The notes below the pieces were generated by a model. That model saw nothing but the letters and a program-made list of their open reading frames with translations. It searched no databases and had not been told where the DNA came from. Positions 47,347 through 59,257 of a stretch of DNA of 64,000 nucleotides are shown here, one piece after another; position 1 is the stretch's first letter, and each line of letters opens with the position of its first letter. The stretch is from Tetracladium setigerum (Eukaryota > Ascomycota > Leotiomycetes > Helotiales): NCBI GenBank assembly GCA_031472005.1, contig PZJY01000012.1:372001-436000 (forward strand), read 5' to 3'. The translations under genes and the position numbers were made by a program.

Positions 47347-49994
47347 ATGGCTGAAGTTAGCAATTGGTCTCTCGGACCTGGTGCAATGGCTCCAAATAGC
47401 GATACAACTTCAGAGACAACCACTCGACTATCCAGCCTTAACATGGATGCGCCGGCAGCCTTGTATGAGGACTTGTCTGATACCGAGGATATATTGGGCG
47501 AAAACATATCTGCCGACGAAGTCTCTTCCCTCCTGGAGCCTACGATGAGCGAGATTGCTACACGGGTCAAATCGTCCAAGACACCAGCTGCTGAGAAGGC
47601 AATGATACTGGAAGAGAATGGGGGTTACTTTGAGGACGGGCCGGCGCTTGGAGAAGCATATTCCTCGGACGAGAACCTAACGCCAAAAATGCCAGAACTA
47701 CCGCCTGCCAAATCTCCCAAACGTCCAGGAATGTCATTGGGAACGCTCCCCCTCCTCGAATGCCGGATCCCGAAATTCCGATATCACCATGGCAAGCAGG
47801 TCCCAAGGATCTTCAAGTACAGCCGCAAAATTCTTTGCAAGGGGTGTTCAGTGGCAGGAACAGATCATTATCTGGTGGTTCAGAGACGCTAAGGAAGTTT
47901 TTGCCAAAAGGATTGCCGTCAATGGCTCAAATTGGAGGTTTCCTGTCGTCAAATAGTCCAACGAAGAGTTCTTTTGGATTATCATCGCCAAAGTTTCCCA
48001 AGGACGGGAAGCTGCGAAAATCGGCAGCTTCAAGCGGGAATACTTCGCCTAAATTTGAGTCTATTTTACCATCTCATCCTCCCTCACGGTCAAGTCCATT
48101 GAGTCGTACTGGCAGCCTTCGTCGATCCACTTCTGACGACGCTCTGCTCTACCATTCCCTGTCGAGAGCCTCGTCTCTTGGCGATGACACCCGTTTCGAA
48201 AACCAGCGCGAAATGGTCAACTCCAGAGTCAAAGCCATCAGAGATTCTTTGCAGGATCGATCAAGTTTCCGGATGCCGTCAATCCCAAGTATTCCAAGTA
48301 TGCCACGTGTACCCAGCTTTGGTTTCAACATGAACTTTATGAATAGCAACAACACACAGGATGCAGTGAGAACAAGAGCCAATACTGATCCGGCAACAGG
48401 TATCTTATCGACAAATATCACCAAGAAAAAATCTGTTGGGGGACTGAATTCCTCGGCAGCATCCCCTGATGAGCATGTATCTGGACTGACCTCGCCCACA
48501 CGGAAGAGGGCTGCCACTGAGTCGACTCGTCCCACAAACAGTGGACAGCACAATGATATACTGGAGCAAGCCCTAGAAGGGCTGACTGGTGATGTTGTGA
48601 TAATGGGGGATATCGAGGCTCTATCCTTCGATCAACAAAGACAAATCGACAAGTGTGGGTACCCGTCAAAGTTGGCTTGAACATCCGAAAGGTTGATCTG
48701 GAGGTCGGACTTGAGCCAGAAGATGAAGAGAGAATGCATGAAAAGATTTACTCCTCCGGCATGTTGCAGAACATCGGACCTGTTGATATTTCCAGGCGTC
48801 TCATCAAGAGACTGAACGATTGTGAAAGCGCTCGAAACGGGAAGTTGAGAGTTTGGGATTATGGGTACGATTGGCGATTAAGTCCGCATCTTCTGAGTCG
48901 ACAACTTACCAAGTTCATGCAAGGACTGCCGTCGAATCAACCGGGAGGTAGCGGTGCTCTAGTCATAGCACATAGTCTGGGTGGTTTGATAACTCGACAT
49001 GTTGTAAACCACCACCCATCTCTATTCTCCGGTGTCATTTATGCAGGAGTACCACAGTCATGTGTCAACATTCTCGGACCAATGCGAATGGGCGATGCAG
49101 TTCTTCTAAGTTCTCGAGTTCTAACTGCTCAAGTCAACTTTACCTTCCGAACAAGTTTCGTGCTCCTTCCAGAAGATGGCGAGTGTTTTTCCGACATCAA
49201 CACAAAAGAAAAATACCCCATAGATCTCTTCAACGCCGACGAGTGGATTAAATACCGCCTCTCGCCATGCACAGATCAACCGCTCCCCCCTCGGAACCCT
49301 CCACCTCCACCTACCGGCCTAGGCAGTTTCCTCAGTCTCCCAATGCCCGGCCGCAAATCAACCACATCAGGAAACGGCAGCAGCAGCAGAGAAGTTTCTA
49401 CTTCCCCTCCAACCAAAACCACACAAGCTTCCAACCTCCTCCACAAACTCGACCCCCAACATGATCGCACCCTCGGCATGCAAATTGAACCTTCATCAGC
49501 TTCCAAATCCCAACCCACCAACGTCTCGACACATGTCACCCTTCCTCGACCAGCAGTGATCAAATACCTCCGCCGCACCCTCGCCGAAACCAAAGAATTC
49601 AAGCAACAACTCCACTACAAACCCGCCCTCGGCGACGCTAACGCCTATCCCCCTCTCGCACTCATCTACGGCAAAGGCATCCCTACCGTTTCCGGTGCGA
49701 AGGTCGATTGTAGAGAGGCGATTCCTCATGCGGATTGTTATGATCACTTGTCATTTGGTAGTGGTGATGGGGTGTGTCTTGCTAAGCAGGCGATGTTGCC
49801 TGAGGGGTATAGGGTTGTGAAGGGGGGAGGATCAATAGTGATAGGGGACATGTGACTTTGTTGGGAGATTTGGCGGCGGTGGGAGGGCGATCGATGGAGT
49901 TAGGAGGGGGAGGGAGAGGGGAATTGGGTTGGGTTTGGGTCTGGGGGTTGGTGGGGTGAGAGTGTTTGAATTTTGCTTGCGTTTGAGGTTGTAG
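47347..49994 (+). CDS. LCAT-like alpha/beta hydrolase (lecithin:cholesterol acyltransferase family), multiple apparent frameshifts
   Basis: Read with small corrections it is one long exon of about 880 residues. A disordered Ser/Pro-rich N-terminal half (MAEVSNWSLGPGAMAPNSDT onward) is followed by the hydrolase domain: GDVVIMGGYRGSILRST, WVPVKVGLNIRKVDLEVGL, VWDYGYDWRLSPHLLSRQL, VIAHSLGGLITRHVV with the Ser nucleophile, and a C-terminal Asp/His region (HADCYDHLSFGSGDGVCLAKQA). One-base slips in G runs at 47739-47741, 48605-48609 and 49822-49827 separate the pieces; after the last, INSDRGHVTLLGDLAAVG follows. The stop at 49855 is thus probably artificial and the natural end is near 49994, after one more possible slip. 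The domain suggests a phospholipase or acyltransferase on membrane lipids; the exact substrate is unknown. Confidence 0.82.
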
Positions 49995-50283
49995 AATAGC
50001 TTGCGCAGGTAGGGTTCAAGAAGGGATAGGGACTGGAAAGAGAGGGCTTGATGTTATGCCAAAAGAGCTTGGGTTTTCGCTTGGGATTCATTTGCTTTTC
50101 TTTGTTTTTACAAAGCATAGCCAGCGGCGTTTTTTGGGTTTTTTTTTCTTCTTCTTCTTGAAGTGCATTTTTTAGATGCTGATTTTTTATATGTTGATGG
50201 GATGGATTGTTAAAATGAATAGATGGTTGGAGGATGGGTATATAGAAAGGGGGTAACTGGTAGTACATATGGTTTGGTAGCAC

Positions 50284-50327
<44 letters not shown>

Positions 50328-50844
50328 ACGAAAGAATGAGGTAGGGGAAGTTGGTGGTTAAATGAGAAAAGAAAAAAAAAAGAGACTGAGCAATCAGCAA
50401 GCAACCTTATAGTACAGAAGAAGGTATACAAGTAACCATGGCAAAACCACACACACATATTTGAAAACTGCATGTTGATATCTGATATAAGAAGGGAGTG
50501 AATGTGAGGAAATGATAAGGTTACTTCCACCAAAAAAAGGGAAAAGTTCAGAATTGTATGGTCTATTATGGGAAAGAATGTGTGATCGTGTTTATATTTA
50601 GTGACTGAATGTAGTGATTGAATTTAGGGATCTGCTGGTAATCTCTGTCTCTCTTCATATTTCTATTTATCTACATATATGTTTGTATTTATGGATGTAT
50701 GTACCGAATAGATCTCTCTCTCTCTAAACGAAGAAACACCCCCCCCCCCCAATCCACCCTTTTCATCCAACTCATAAACACCATACCTAAAACTTACGCC
50801 CACGGACCAGTCCCCAGCCCAACACGCCCAAAAAAAACCCGGAT
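49995..50844. other. Intergenic, convergent 3' ends, with (GA)n microsatellite
   Basis: Contains a run of about 16 GA units at 50292-50324 and a C10-type run near 50741-50750. No gene seen. Confidence 0.55.
50292..50324. repeat. (GA)n microsatellite
   Basis: Uninterrupted GA dinucleotides on the + strand; length is likely to vary between isolates. Confidence 0.9.
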
Positions 50845-51991
50845 CTACAACTTGAAAGTAACCTCAAACTTCCCATCGGCCTGCACAATCTTCTCCACAG
50901 CCCTCAAATACGCCTCCTCCTTCTCCAAACTCTCCGCATAAGCCGCCAACAACGGATACTTCTCCGCCGTCAACCCCGCACGAGTCTTACCCGCCAACAA
51001 CGGGAAACTCATCAGGATATCGGCGCCGGTGAGATGAGGACCGCAGAGGTAGGCGCCACTTGAGGTCGAGAGTTGTTGTTCAAGGAAGGTGAAGTGCGTT
51101 TTGAATGCTGGGGCGAGGAAACTGTCGCTTATTTTGGAGGCAATTTGACCGGTGATTGGGCGGATGAAGAAGGGGACGGGGGAGGTTTTGATGTCTGGTT
51201 TTTGGGGTTAGTTTGAGGGGGTGATTTTTTGGAAGGGAGGAAGGAGGGAGGGAGGGGGACTTACTGTGGGCTACGATTGCCATTAAGAGGAGACTCTGTG
51301 AAGATACACACATACATTGTTAGCTCTCTCAGTACAATTAGATCATCCTCTGTCTTTGCAATTGAAAGGGACAATATTGAGTAATGAAAGGCAAGGAAGG
51401 AAAGAAAAAAAAAAAAGAAACAACTAACCATCAAACTCCCCTCAGTATAATGCATGAAATACCTATACCTCAACCACTCCTCTGTCTCCCCCGCCACCTG
51501 GCCCTCCCTCCCCTCCCTCCATCTCTTCGGTAAAAGCGTACTCTCCTTCCCAAAATGCTCCAGCAAATACTCAATGATATTCGCACTCTCTGCAATAATG
51601 ACCGGTTTATCTTCGGGGGTCGCGTTGGCGGCGAGGACAGAGATGACGGGTGATTTGCCCAGAGCGTGGATTTCTTTGAGTTCTGGGGAGCGAGATGGGT
51701 TTTGGGGTTGCGGTGGAAGATTATGAGCTCGTAGGGGAGGGAGAGGGCTTCGAGGAGCCAGAGGATGCGTTGGGAGCGGGATTGTTCGAGCCTGGGTTGG
51801 GGAGGTTAGTTGAATGTGTTGGAGAGGTCTTTTTTGTCAATGGAGAGGAAGGGTTGGGAGGGAGAGTGTTCATATACATACCAGTAAAGCTTTATAGTTG
51901 GTTGGTCGTTGTTCTTACTATTCACACCTTCTGTTGCAGAAGGAGTTGCAGCAGCTGCTGCTGGTGGGGTGATGGTTGATTCGTCCGCCAT
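50845..51991 (-). CDS. Glutathione S-transferase (GstA-type), apparent frameshift in exon 2
   Basis: Exons 51991-51882, 51791-51429, 51295-51265 and 51194-50845; about 284 residues. A 30-residue Ala/Thr-rich leader precedes the thioredoxin-like domain: IKLYWLEQSRSQRILWLLEAL, KPVIIAESANIIEYLLEHFG (the glutathione-binding ESxxI), then the helical domain FTFLEQQLSTSSGAYLCGPH and LTGADILMSFPLLAGKTRAG. In exon 2 one base is missing in a CCCC run (GGGG at 51685-51688 on +): THLAP must continue as ELKEIHALGKSPVIS. The first residue group YWLEQSRSQR places this in the fungal GstA/URE2-like group. Role: conjugation of electrophiles or peroxide defence. Confidence 0.88.
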
Positions 51992-52466
51992 CTTTTAATC
52001 TTTTTGGTATACTTGAATACTTGGAGAAGAGATTTGATATGCAATTGCGCCGATTATGCTTTGCGAATAAAATTGAGAAGGAAGAAGTTGGGAAAAGGAG
52101 AAAGAGAGCAAAGATAGGAGGGAGTTTTACGAAGGTTTCGCTTCGGCTTCTCTCTCTTCCATGCGATAGTGCTTCGTCATGGATGGTCGCTCTCTTTTCC
52201 CTCTTCTATCCAAATGGGCCGAGGTATCTTGGCGAGTCAGCTGATCTCATCTGCCAAGCCCCGAGAAACCAGAGCAGCCGGGATGGAAAAACCTTTACTT
52301 CCGAAAATCGTGAATTGAGATAGCTCAGGCTTGGCGAAAGGGAAACAACCTCATTCAAGCATCATCAGCAGTCTGTCCACCCCGACGATTGACGAATTCA
52401 ATTCGACAACCCCCAACTCTATCACAAGAACGAGATCTAAAACAAGATCCAAAACAAACATTCAAG
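51992..52466. promoter_or_regulatory. Divergent promoter, GST (-) / complex I subunit (+)
   Basis: 475 bp between two divergent genes. No specific site recognised. Confidence 0.35.
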
Positions 52467-53320
52467 ATGGCTGGAGGAAATCATCGTAAGAAGTTCCCGG
52501 AATGGGCGAATAGGATTGGTCTGGAGGGGATTGCAAATGGCTAACGAATATGGTGATCAATTATAGCCGTTGCGCTCGACCCGGCGATTGTGAAATGGGG
52601 GAGTGAGTTTGTCTCTTTCTTACCTACCTACCTAGCTACCTAGCTACGAGGAGTGCAACACAAGCGGTGCCCTCTTCCGTTGAATTGGTGCACCTCGAAG
52701 CGCGGAAAGATCTGAAGGGCGAGAGGGGCGCATATGGGCAAGCAAAGTCATATCAGGTTTTATGGATATGCCAATGGAATGGATGGGATGGGATGAATGG
52801 ATAAGTAAGGAGAGCGGACTTTTGCTGATACAACGAGTACGAAACAAACAGACATGTCAAGCAACAGACACAAGTACTTCCGCTGGACGGGCCGAACAGC
52901 AAGAATCACATTCGCATATGTGGTTGCCTTTCCCGCTTTTGTTGGGTACTGGAGTTATGTCACTGATGTAAGTGATCTTTTTGTGTTCTTTGGGTTCGGG
53001 GAGAGGAGGGGGAGGGGTTTGGTGGAGGTGGGAGGTGGATGGAAAGGCGTGGATTGGATGGGGAATGGCTTAGTGACGGGATGGAGAAGGGGAAACGGAT
53101 GGATGGGATATGATCAAATGGATGGGAATGAGGAAACGGATACGATGGGATGGAATAAGATGGATTGGATGATCAAATGGATGTGATGTGACGGGATACG
53201 CACAGCAGAGGGCAACATAGCCCCATCCAAAAAAGAACCAAAGCTAACCATCGCGCCATCACACAGGGAAAATGGGATTTCAGAAACAAGATGAAGGGGG
53301 ACACACTTTCCGAGTTTTAA
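52467..53320 (+). CDS. Mitochondrial complex I B15/NDUFB4-like subunit
   Basis: Four small exons, 52467-52485, 52567-52602, 52852-52967 and 53267-53320, encode only 74 residues: MAGGNHPVALDPAIVKW, then NRHKYFRWTGRTARITFAYV, one membrane helix (AYVVAFPAFVGYWSYVTD) and GKWDFRNKMKGDTLSEF. All three introns join in phase. The pattern HKYFRWT.RTA followed by a single helix and a short basic/acidic tail matches the fungal NDUFB4 (B15) accessory subunit of NADH:ubiquinone oxidoreductase. Introns 2 (249 bp) and 3 (299 bp) are several times longer than others in the window and exceed the coding length. Intron 3 is filled with degenerate GGATGG-type repeats. Confidence 0.88.
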
Positions 53321-53913
53321 GCTTGGAGAAAATTGTAGGAGAAGAAGAGAGGAAGAAGAAGGGGCGTCGGTTGTGATGGAAATGGTTGTAAATATGAATA
53401 TTATGGGAATAACAAACATGGAAAGTTAAAAAGTCAGACGTGAAGTTGTATACCTAGGCACCTAGGTAGCTTACCTTAAACTTAAGAAGATGTCAAGTTT
53501 TCCCTTTTTTTTTGTTTTGTGAGATTTAGGAGGGGCGAGAGGGCTGCAAGATAGATGGAAGGATGAAAAGTAGATTGGTACGACGATTTTGAGGAAGTGT
53601 GAAAGATCTTACTAAGGAAGGGTAGTGATAGAGCGGGGCTTATCAAAGTGGGAGGATTCACGAGCTTGTATTTGGTTGAAAATTGTGTTCTTTTCTGCTC
53701 CCCAATTCCTCCACGTTCTGTCTTACGAAAGTCGTATATATATATGGGCACTAGATAGGTCATGAACTCCACATGGAAGTTGTCTCATATCCACCAGTTG
53801 CCCACCGCTCCTCTCTACATCATATTCTTCTTACCCATAGTTCCTTGTCTTTTTCTCTTTCTCTATTTGCTCATCGTATGTCGTCAAACTCATCCATCAT
53901 TTCCACTCCACTC
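53321..53913. other. Intergenic, convergent 3' ends
   Basis: Contains T-rich and tatata stretches (about 53735). No gene seen. Confidence 0.5.
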
Positions 53914-56900
53914 TCACGACTCCCCATATAACTCCCACACACTTTTCGGCGGTTTATATTCTCCATACAACTCCCACACACTCTTCGGCGCTTCGTACTC
54001 CCCCAAACTCACACTCACATAATCCATATCTACACTATATTGGAATTCCCATTGTCAGCACTTCTATCTCTCCAGAATCACACATTTACATGAACATAAA
54101 CATATACACGTACACACAATGAAACCAAACAAGGGGAAAGAGAGGAAAAACGAAGGGAAAATAAAACATACCCAAATGCCCTCGGCCCACCCAACACCAA
54201 CCCTTTCTCACTCGTCCAAACCGGCGGACTCTTCAACGCGATAACGTTAACCCTCAAACCGTATCTATAATCACTCACGCCCAGCGGCGCTCCATTGGCC
54301 TTGTCCAAAAACGTGATCAAGTCTGGACAAATAGCCAACAGTTTGCCGTCACCTTGCTCTCCCTCATGTTTTAGAATAGCGTTTAGGTTCTCATTCTCGA
54401 AGTCGACTCGGAGGGTGGATTTGTCTGTGGATTTGTCTGTGATGGTGTTTGGGGATGGAGATGGTGATGGTGATGGAGATGATGGAAAGGGGAATGATTC
54501 AAGAATTACGCAACCGCGAGTGAAGCCATCGCCGACGTGACGGGTTACGGAGATGATTTTGCCAGTGAAGAGGAGGACGCCGTTTTGTTCTTTGAGGAGG
54601 TTGAGGATCGGATCAAGTTTTTGGGAGCGGGAGAGGGCCATTGAACGACCTATTGTCCATGCTGTTGAATTTCACACAGAGATAAGTAGATGGGAAGAGG
54701 GTAAGAGTGGATTTCAAGAAACTTACCCCACGAGAAGCTGTTCTTAGGAAGGGTTTTAGCTTCGATGCCATAGATGGGGCTGGTGCACATTCCTGTTAAT
54801 GAACCGAGATCAGAAGAGGCGTTACGCATGAGTTCTTCGGTTTCTTCGTTGTCTTTTGTTGTTTTGAAGCACTGCAGATTTTGGTTAACGTCTGTGTAGG
54901 TGTGGTTTGGATCCAGAGTTGGCCTACGCGAGTATCTCCCATTCCATTTGCAACAGCAGCCGGAGCGACAAGCTGGCCATTCAGACATCGGACGGTTTGA
55001 TAGATCATTGGATACGCCCTGCCGACGAGATCCGTGTCAAGTGCGCTTTTGCCAAATCTATTAGCTACCAAAAGAGCCTCGATTGCGTTTAGACCTCCTA
55101 TTTCGTTGGGGATGGTCGCGTCGAAGGTTTTTAAGCCTGTCATAGACATTACTGCATTTATTGCATCTATTGTTCTGCTTCGCTCGTTAGTATTTCCTCA
55201 TCAGAAGGGCGATAGGTACATTCTCTGTTACTCCTGGTACTCTTTCTTGATACACCGCCGGCGAGCCCTGAATGGGTCAGTAGGGTTCACATTTTGAGGC
55301 ATATATCTTTACCATGAAACCGGGACAGAGTACAACGCCATCATCAGGAAAGGTGTCCTGTCTCCTGATCTTAATTTCCTCTCCATTCCGTAGCTTAAGC
55401 AAACAAGCCAGATAACTTGCATAAGGTTCACCAGTGCTTCCAACCCCAAGCACTCCTGTACCGTCTTTCAGAAAGCCAAGGTCGATTTCAGAAAGATACC
55501 AGAAGTCACCTTCAAGCCGCGGTCGATACTTCTCAAGATCAAAATGCTCCCGACGGTCGTATGATGATCCTTTTGTGATAGCATTCGGATCCTGCATTAC
55601 TCTCGGTGGAGCACCGCCGAAAGAGGGTGAATTTCGAGAACTTTCCTCGAGCGATGGTTCTGGGTCATCGTGACGCTCCTCGTATCCTTCTACCAAATCA
55701 CCTACCACACGAACCACCAATCGATATGCTCCATTGTTTACGTAAGACATAGGAACCACATCAACTTCCACAATCTCAATTGTCGCCTCGTTTCCTCCGG
55801 CCTGTATGCATCTCTCGAAAGCCAAATGTTTCGCGTCTTCCATCTCCTCCACTCTGCTTTTGATCCCTGGTACAACTGTTTTGTCGACAGTACCGCTAAC
55901 TTTGGCGACCTGTGGTATGTTAGAGGTAATCGTGTATGAGAAATGAGACTTACAGCTGCACCAACTGCGTTCGCTACTTCTAAGTGTCTAGGCCGGATGA
56001 TCTGACCAACTCCTGACAGGTTTTCTCCGACGATGATACTCCCTCCTCCGACAAGAATGACTCGCGCCTCACCCTGCTTAGTTTTTACAAAATCAATTCC
56101 TTCTTCTAAAATTCTGGTTACCTCTTTGAGCCCTGATGATTTGTCACTCTTCGACACAAGCTTTTGCGTGAAGTCGTTGTTCATCACAAGATCTGAAGTC
56201 TGTTGTTCGGGAATTAGTTTCCATGCTTTTGGCCCTTGATTCTAATTTCTCTGTCCTGCTTGACTGGGATGAGAAGGTTTGTCACTTACCGTCAAGTGCC
56301 CTCCCCCAAACGCGACTGCATCGTGTTCAAGTCTACACCCTACCGAGTCTGGTCCCACTGATGTTCGATTTTCTAAATGTCGTACCAAAGACCCCCCACC
56401 CAAAGCGATACTGTGAACATCTGGAATCGTGAAGTTTGTTCTGACTCCAGCAATCTTAATGAAAGCTGATGATTCTTTTGGGTAACCGTTCTTCATCAGA
56501 ACGCATAGATCAGTGGTCGTCCTGCATTTAAAATATTAGTGCTGACACTTGACGTTTCCTCATGATTCTTACCCTCCAACATCAACGACGATCACCTCTC
56601 TCTCATCTGATCCATCCATAGCATCTACCTTCGCCAGAAGTGCAGCCCCTCTGGCACTGTTGGTCGGCCCCGAAGCAAAGCATCGAACCGGGTATTCGGT
56701 AGCGGTTGAAGCTTTACTCAAAGTCCCATCATTCAACGTAACGTAGAGCTTGCACTTCCCTAGCTTCTGAATCGCCAAGGTGAATCCAGCTATTACATGA
56801 CGAGCGAATCGTCGCAAACTAGCATTCAAGATGCTTGCATTCTCACGCTCTAGAAATCCTAACCGGCCGACAAGCGAAGAGCATGATATATCGTAGCCTG

Positions 56901-57773
56901 GACCAAGCGCTTCGGCCAATATTCTTGCTGCTTCTTCTTCTTGCTTCGGATTTGAAGGCGAATAGACTCCAATGATCACGATGCTGGAAATAAACTTTTC
57001 TTTGATAATTGCAGCTTGTTCTTTTAATTGATCTTTGCCGAGTGGCATAATAGGTGTCCCGTCAACTTGCAAAGTTAGCGATGAAGGCATGCGACAGAGG
57101 ATAATTGTACTTGCGTTGAAATCCACCGTCCACATAGGCATAATGACCCTCTATTAACCTCCGCAGGGACGGAGGAAAATCCGTAAATGGCGGAGATCCT
57201 TGGGTGTATGGCCCACATAGCCGGATGACGGCTACTTTATCAAGCTTGCTCGCATCTTGTTCTAGGACTGCATTCACAAATTGCTAACGTGTAATATCAG
57301 CTTCACCACCCCATCACACAAGTATCTTCAGCATGGAATTGAAAGAGAGGCGCATCAGTTCCTTATTGCCAATTGCGGATCCCAATTGACACATTGGGGA
57401 AATGCTCCGGAAGATATGTTTGATGTTCAATCAAGTTTCAACTCACCGTCGTCCCAATTTTGACGGCATCCACGCGACCTGATACGACCTCTGCCTCCTT
57501 CACCACGGCATTGATGGCCGTCTCGATGCCGCTTTGAATATCGAGTGTTGTGGGAGTTTTATGGAATGCGACGACATGTTCGCCCTGAAGTATCACACTG
57601 CAATGCCTGTCAGCGGACTGCGCTTTTCAACGACAAGCAGCCAAATCTACTGACCAATCAGTATTGGTGCCTCCAACATCAATTCCTATTACACAGGACG
57701 ATGTCTCGGAAGAGTTGGCCAGCACATTGGCGAGCCCTGAGCGAACTGGGTTCAGGATGGAGGTTGAACACAT
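53914..57773 (-). CDS. Hydantoinase/oxoprolinase (HyuA) - DUF917 fusion protein
   Basis: About twelve exons, roughly 1,020 residues. Clear exons are 57773-57655, 57597-57447, 57283-57115, 57065-56573, 56521-56290, 56199-55954, 55909-55313, 55267-55220, then about 55180-54928, 54871-54727, 54661-54172 and 54034-53914. The N-terminal half is an ASKHA-fold hydantoinase A: VIGIDVGGTNTD (phosphate loop), YAYVDGGFQ, EVIVVDVGGTTTDLCVL and SIALGGGS. The C-terminal half is DUF917: VANAVGAAVAKVSGTVDKTV, GVGSTGEPYASYLACLLKL, IPNEIGGLNAIEALLVAN, and SWAWTIGRSMALS. The exon 3/4 junction uses GCAAGT as donor. The 55220 to 55180 junction is not resolved, being either a 37-nt intron or an indel. The last exon repeats a 13-residue unit (EYEAPKSVWELYG, EYKPPKSVWELYG). 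Family enzymes open hydantoins or 5-oxoproline with ATP; the fungal fusion has no known substrate. Confidence 0.88.
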
Positions 57774-59257
57774 CAATACGACTCCTGGGTTGACTGCTAC
57801 CCGTCTGATGGTAAGAAGATCTAGGGATTTGTTGAGTTGTTGGAAGAGATGGAAGGGAAAGGAAAGAAAGTGGAGGAGATGTGACCAGGAGAAAAGAAAA
57901 TATAGAGAAAGGGGAGAGAGGGAATGTCGGCCGCTCGACTACATCCAGCTACCGACGATGGCTATGGCTAAGGTAGCTGTGCGCAGCAGCGTGGGTGCAG
58001 CATTTTTGTGGTGAGTGATGAACTTGCATCTTGAAGCTTCTAACTTTAGACGATGCGATGCACTGGGACTGGGGATGAGAGCCGTCTCGTCCCTCGTCGC
58101 CTAGATGGCCAGCGACGCGATCGTTGGACGGATTGATAAGATCAATCGGCCTGCATCTGTTGGTGCTAGATGTCGGCACTTGGGGAGACACGACTCATGA
58201 ATCACAAAGAGGGTCACGAACTTATCCCGTGACCAGACATGTGATCAAACGTGATCAAAACCGATCAAAGTTAGCAGTTGCCTTTCCACTTGTGAAGAAC
58301 AGACCTGTTTTGCTTCTGCCAGAGACACCTTTCCACGATTGAAGATATACTCTGACATTATTTACTCTTTGATCCATCCCAAATCAATGAGGTTATCTAT
58401 CTTCCAACGAGACCCCCATAACCAGACCCCTCCTCTCCTTGTCTCATAATCACGAGCAGGAGATTGGTGCGTCAATTCCGTGCTCCGTCTCCGAACTCTC
58501 TCCGGACTTGGTTGCACCAGGTTGGGTTGTTGGGAATGTAACACCGTCAAACCAATCGAGACACCGGCCGTCAATACCGTCCATTCTATGGCCCAACGGT
58601 GTTGCTTGACATTCAATACGGCCACACTAAAAGCGCCCGTCGGCAGCTTCTCACATGTCGACCAGCCAATGGAGTAGCTTCGCACCAGCCATATATCCCC
58701 GATGGAGAGAGTCAATTCGAGAATCCAGTTAATGCCACCAGAAGCAATGATTATTCGAGAGAATTCATCTGCAGCTCGAAGCTCATCCACCCGCCGACGC
58801 CTCGTACCAAGAACCAGCCGGATCCCGTCCAATATTAATAATCTTACACCAAACAACCCCTACAGCACAGAAACTCTACAAGATAAAGCCTCCTCCCGCA
58901 AAATCGCTGCCAGAGATTACTCAAGAGATACGATACTCTACCTGAGTAGCGTAGCATCCGTGCCACCGAACCTTACGGGAACCACGTCCATCCCCCTCAA
59001 TTCCTCCGTTATTTTCAAATGAGTTCCAGCTACCCGGACTTTCCTCACAGATCGTCCATCAATTACCGACCTTGACAATTCTAGTGCGTGGATCCCCTCC
59101 GCTTCCATTCTGCTTCCACGCTTGAGTGCCTTCTGTGGAACCCTTTGAGGGCTCCGCAGCCTAGAGGACACACCCTTGGCGCAGACTACTCAACTCCAAA
59201 TATATATCGTCGTCAGTCGTCGAGCAGTTGTCGCTGTTCATCTTTCGTCCTCTTACG
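57774..59257. promoter_or_regulatory. Divergent intergenic region, hydantoinase (-) / transporter (+)
   Basis: About 1.5 kb without a gene. A repeated gtgatcaaa-type motif occurs near 58238-58265 (gtgatcaaacgtgatcaaaaccgatcaaag) and could be a regulator site; this is not established. Confidence 0.4.
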
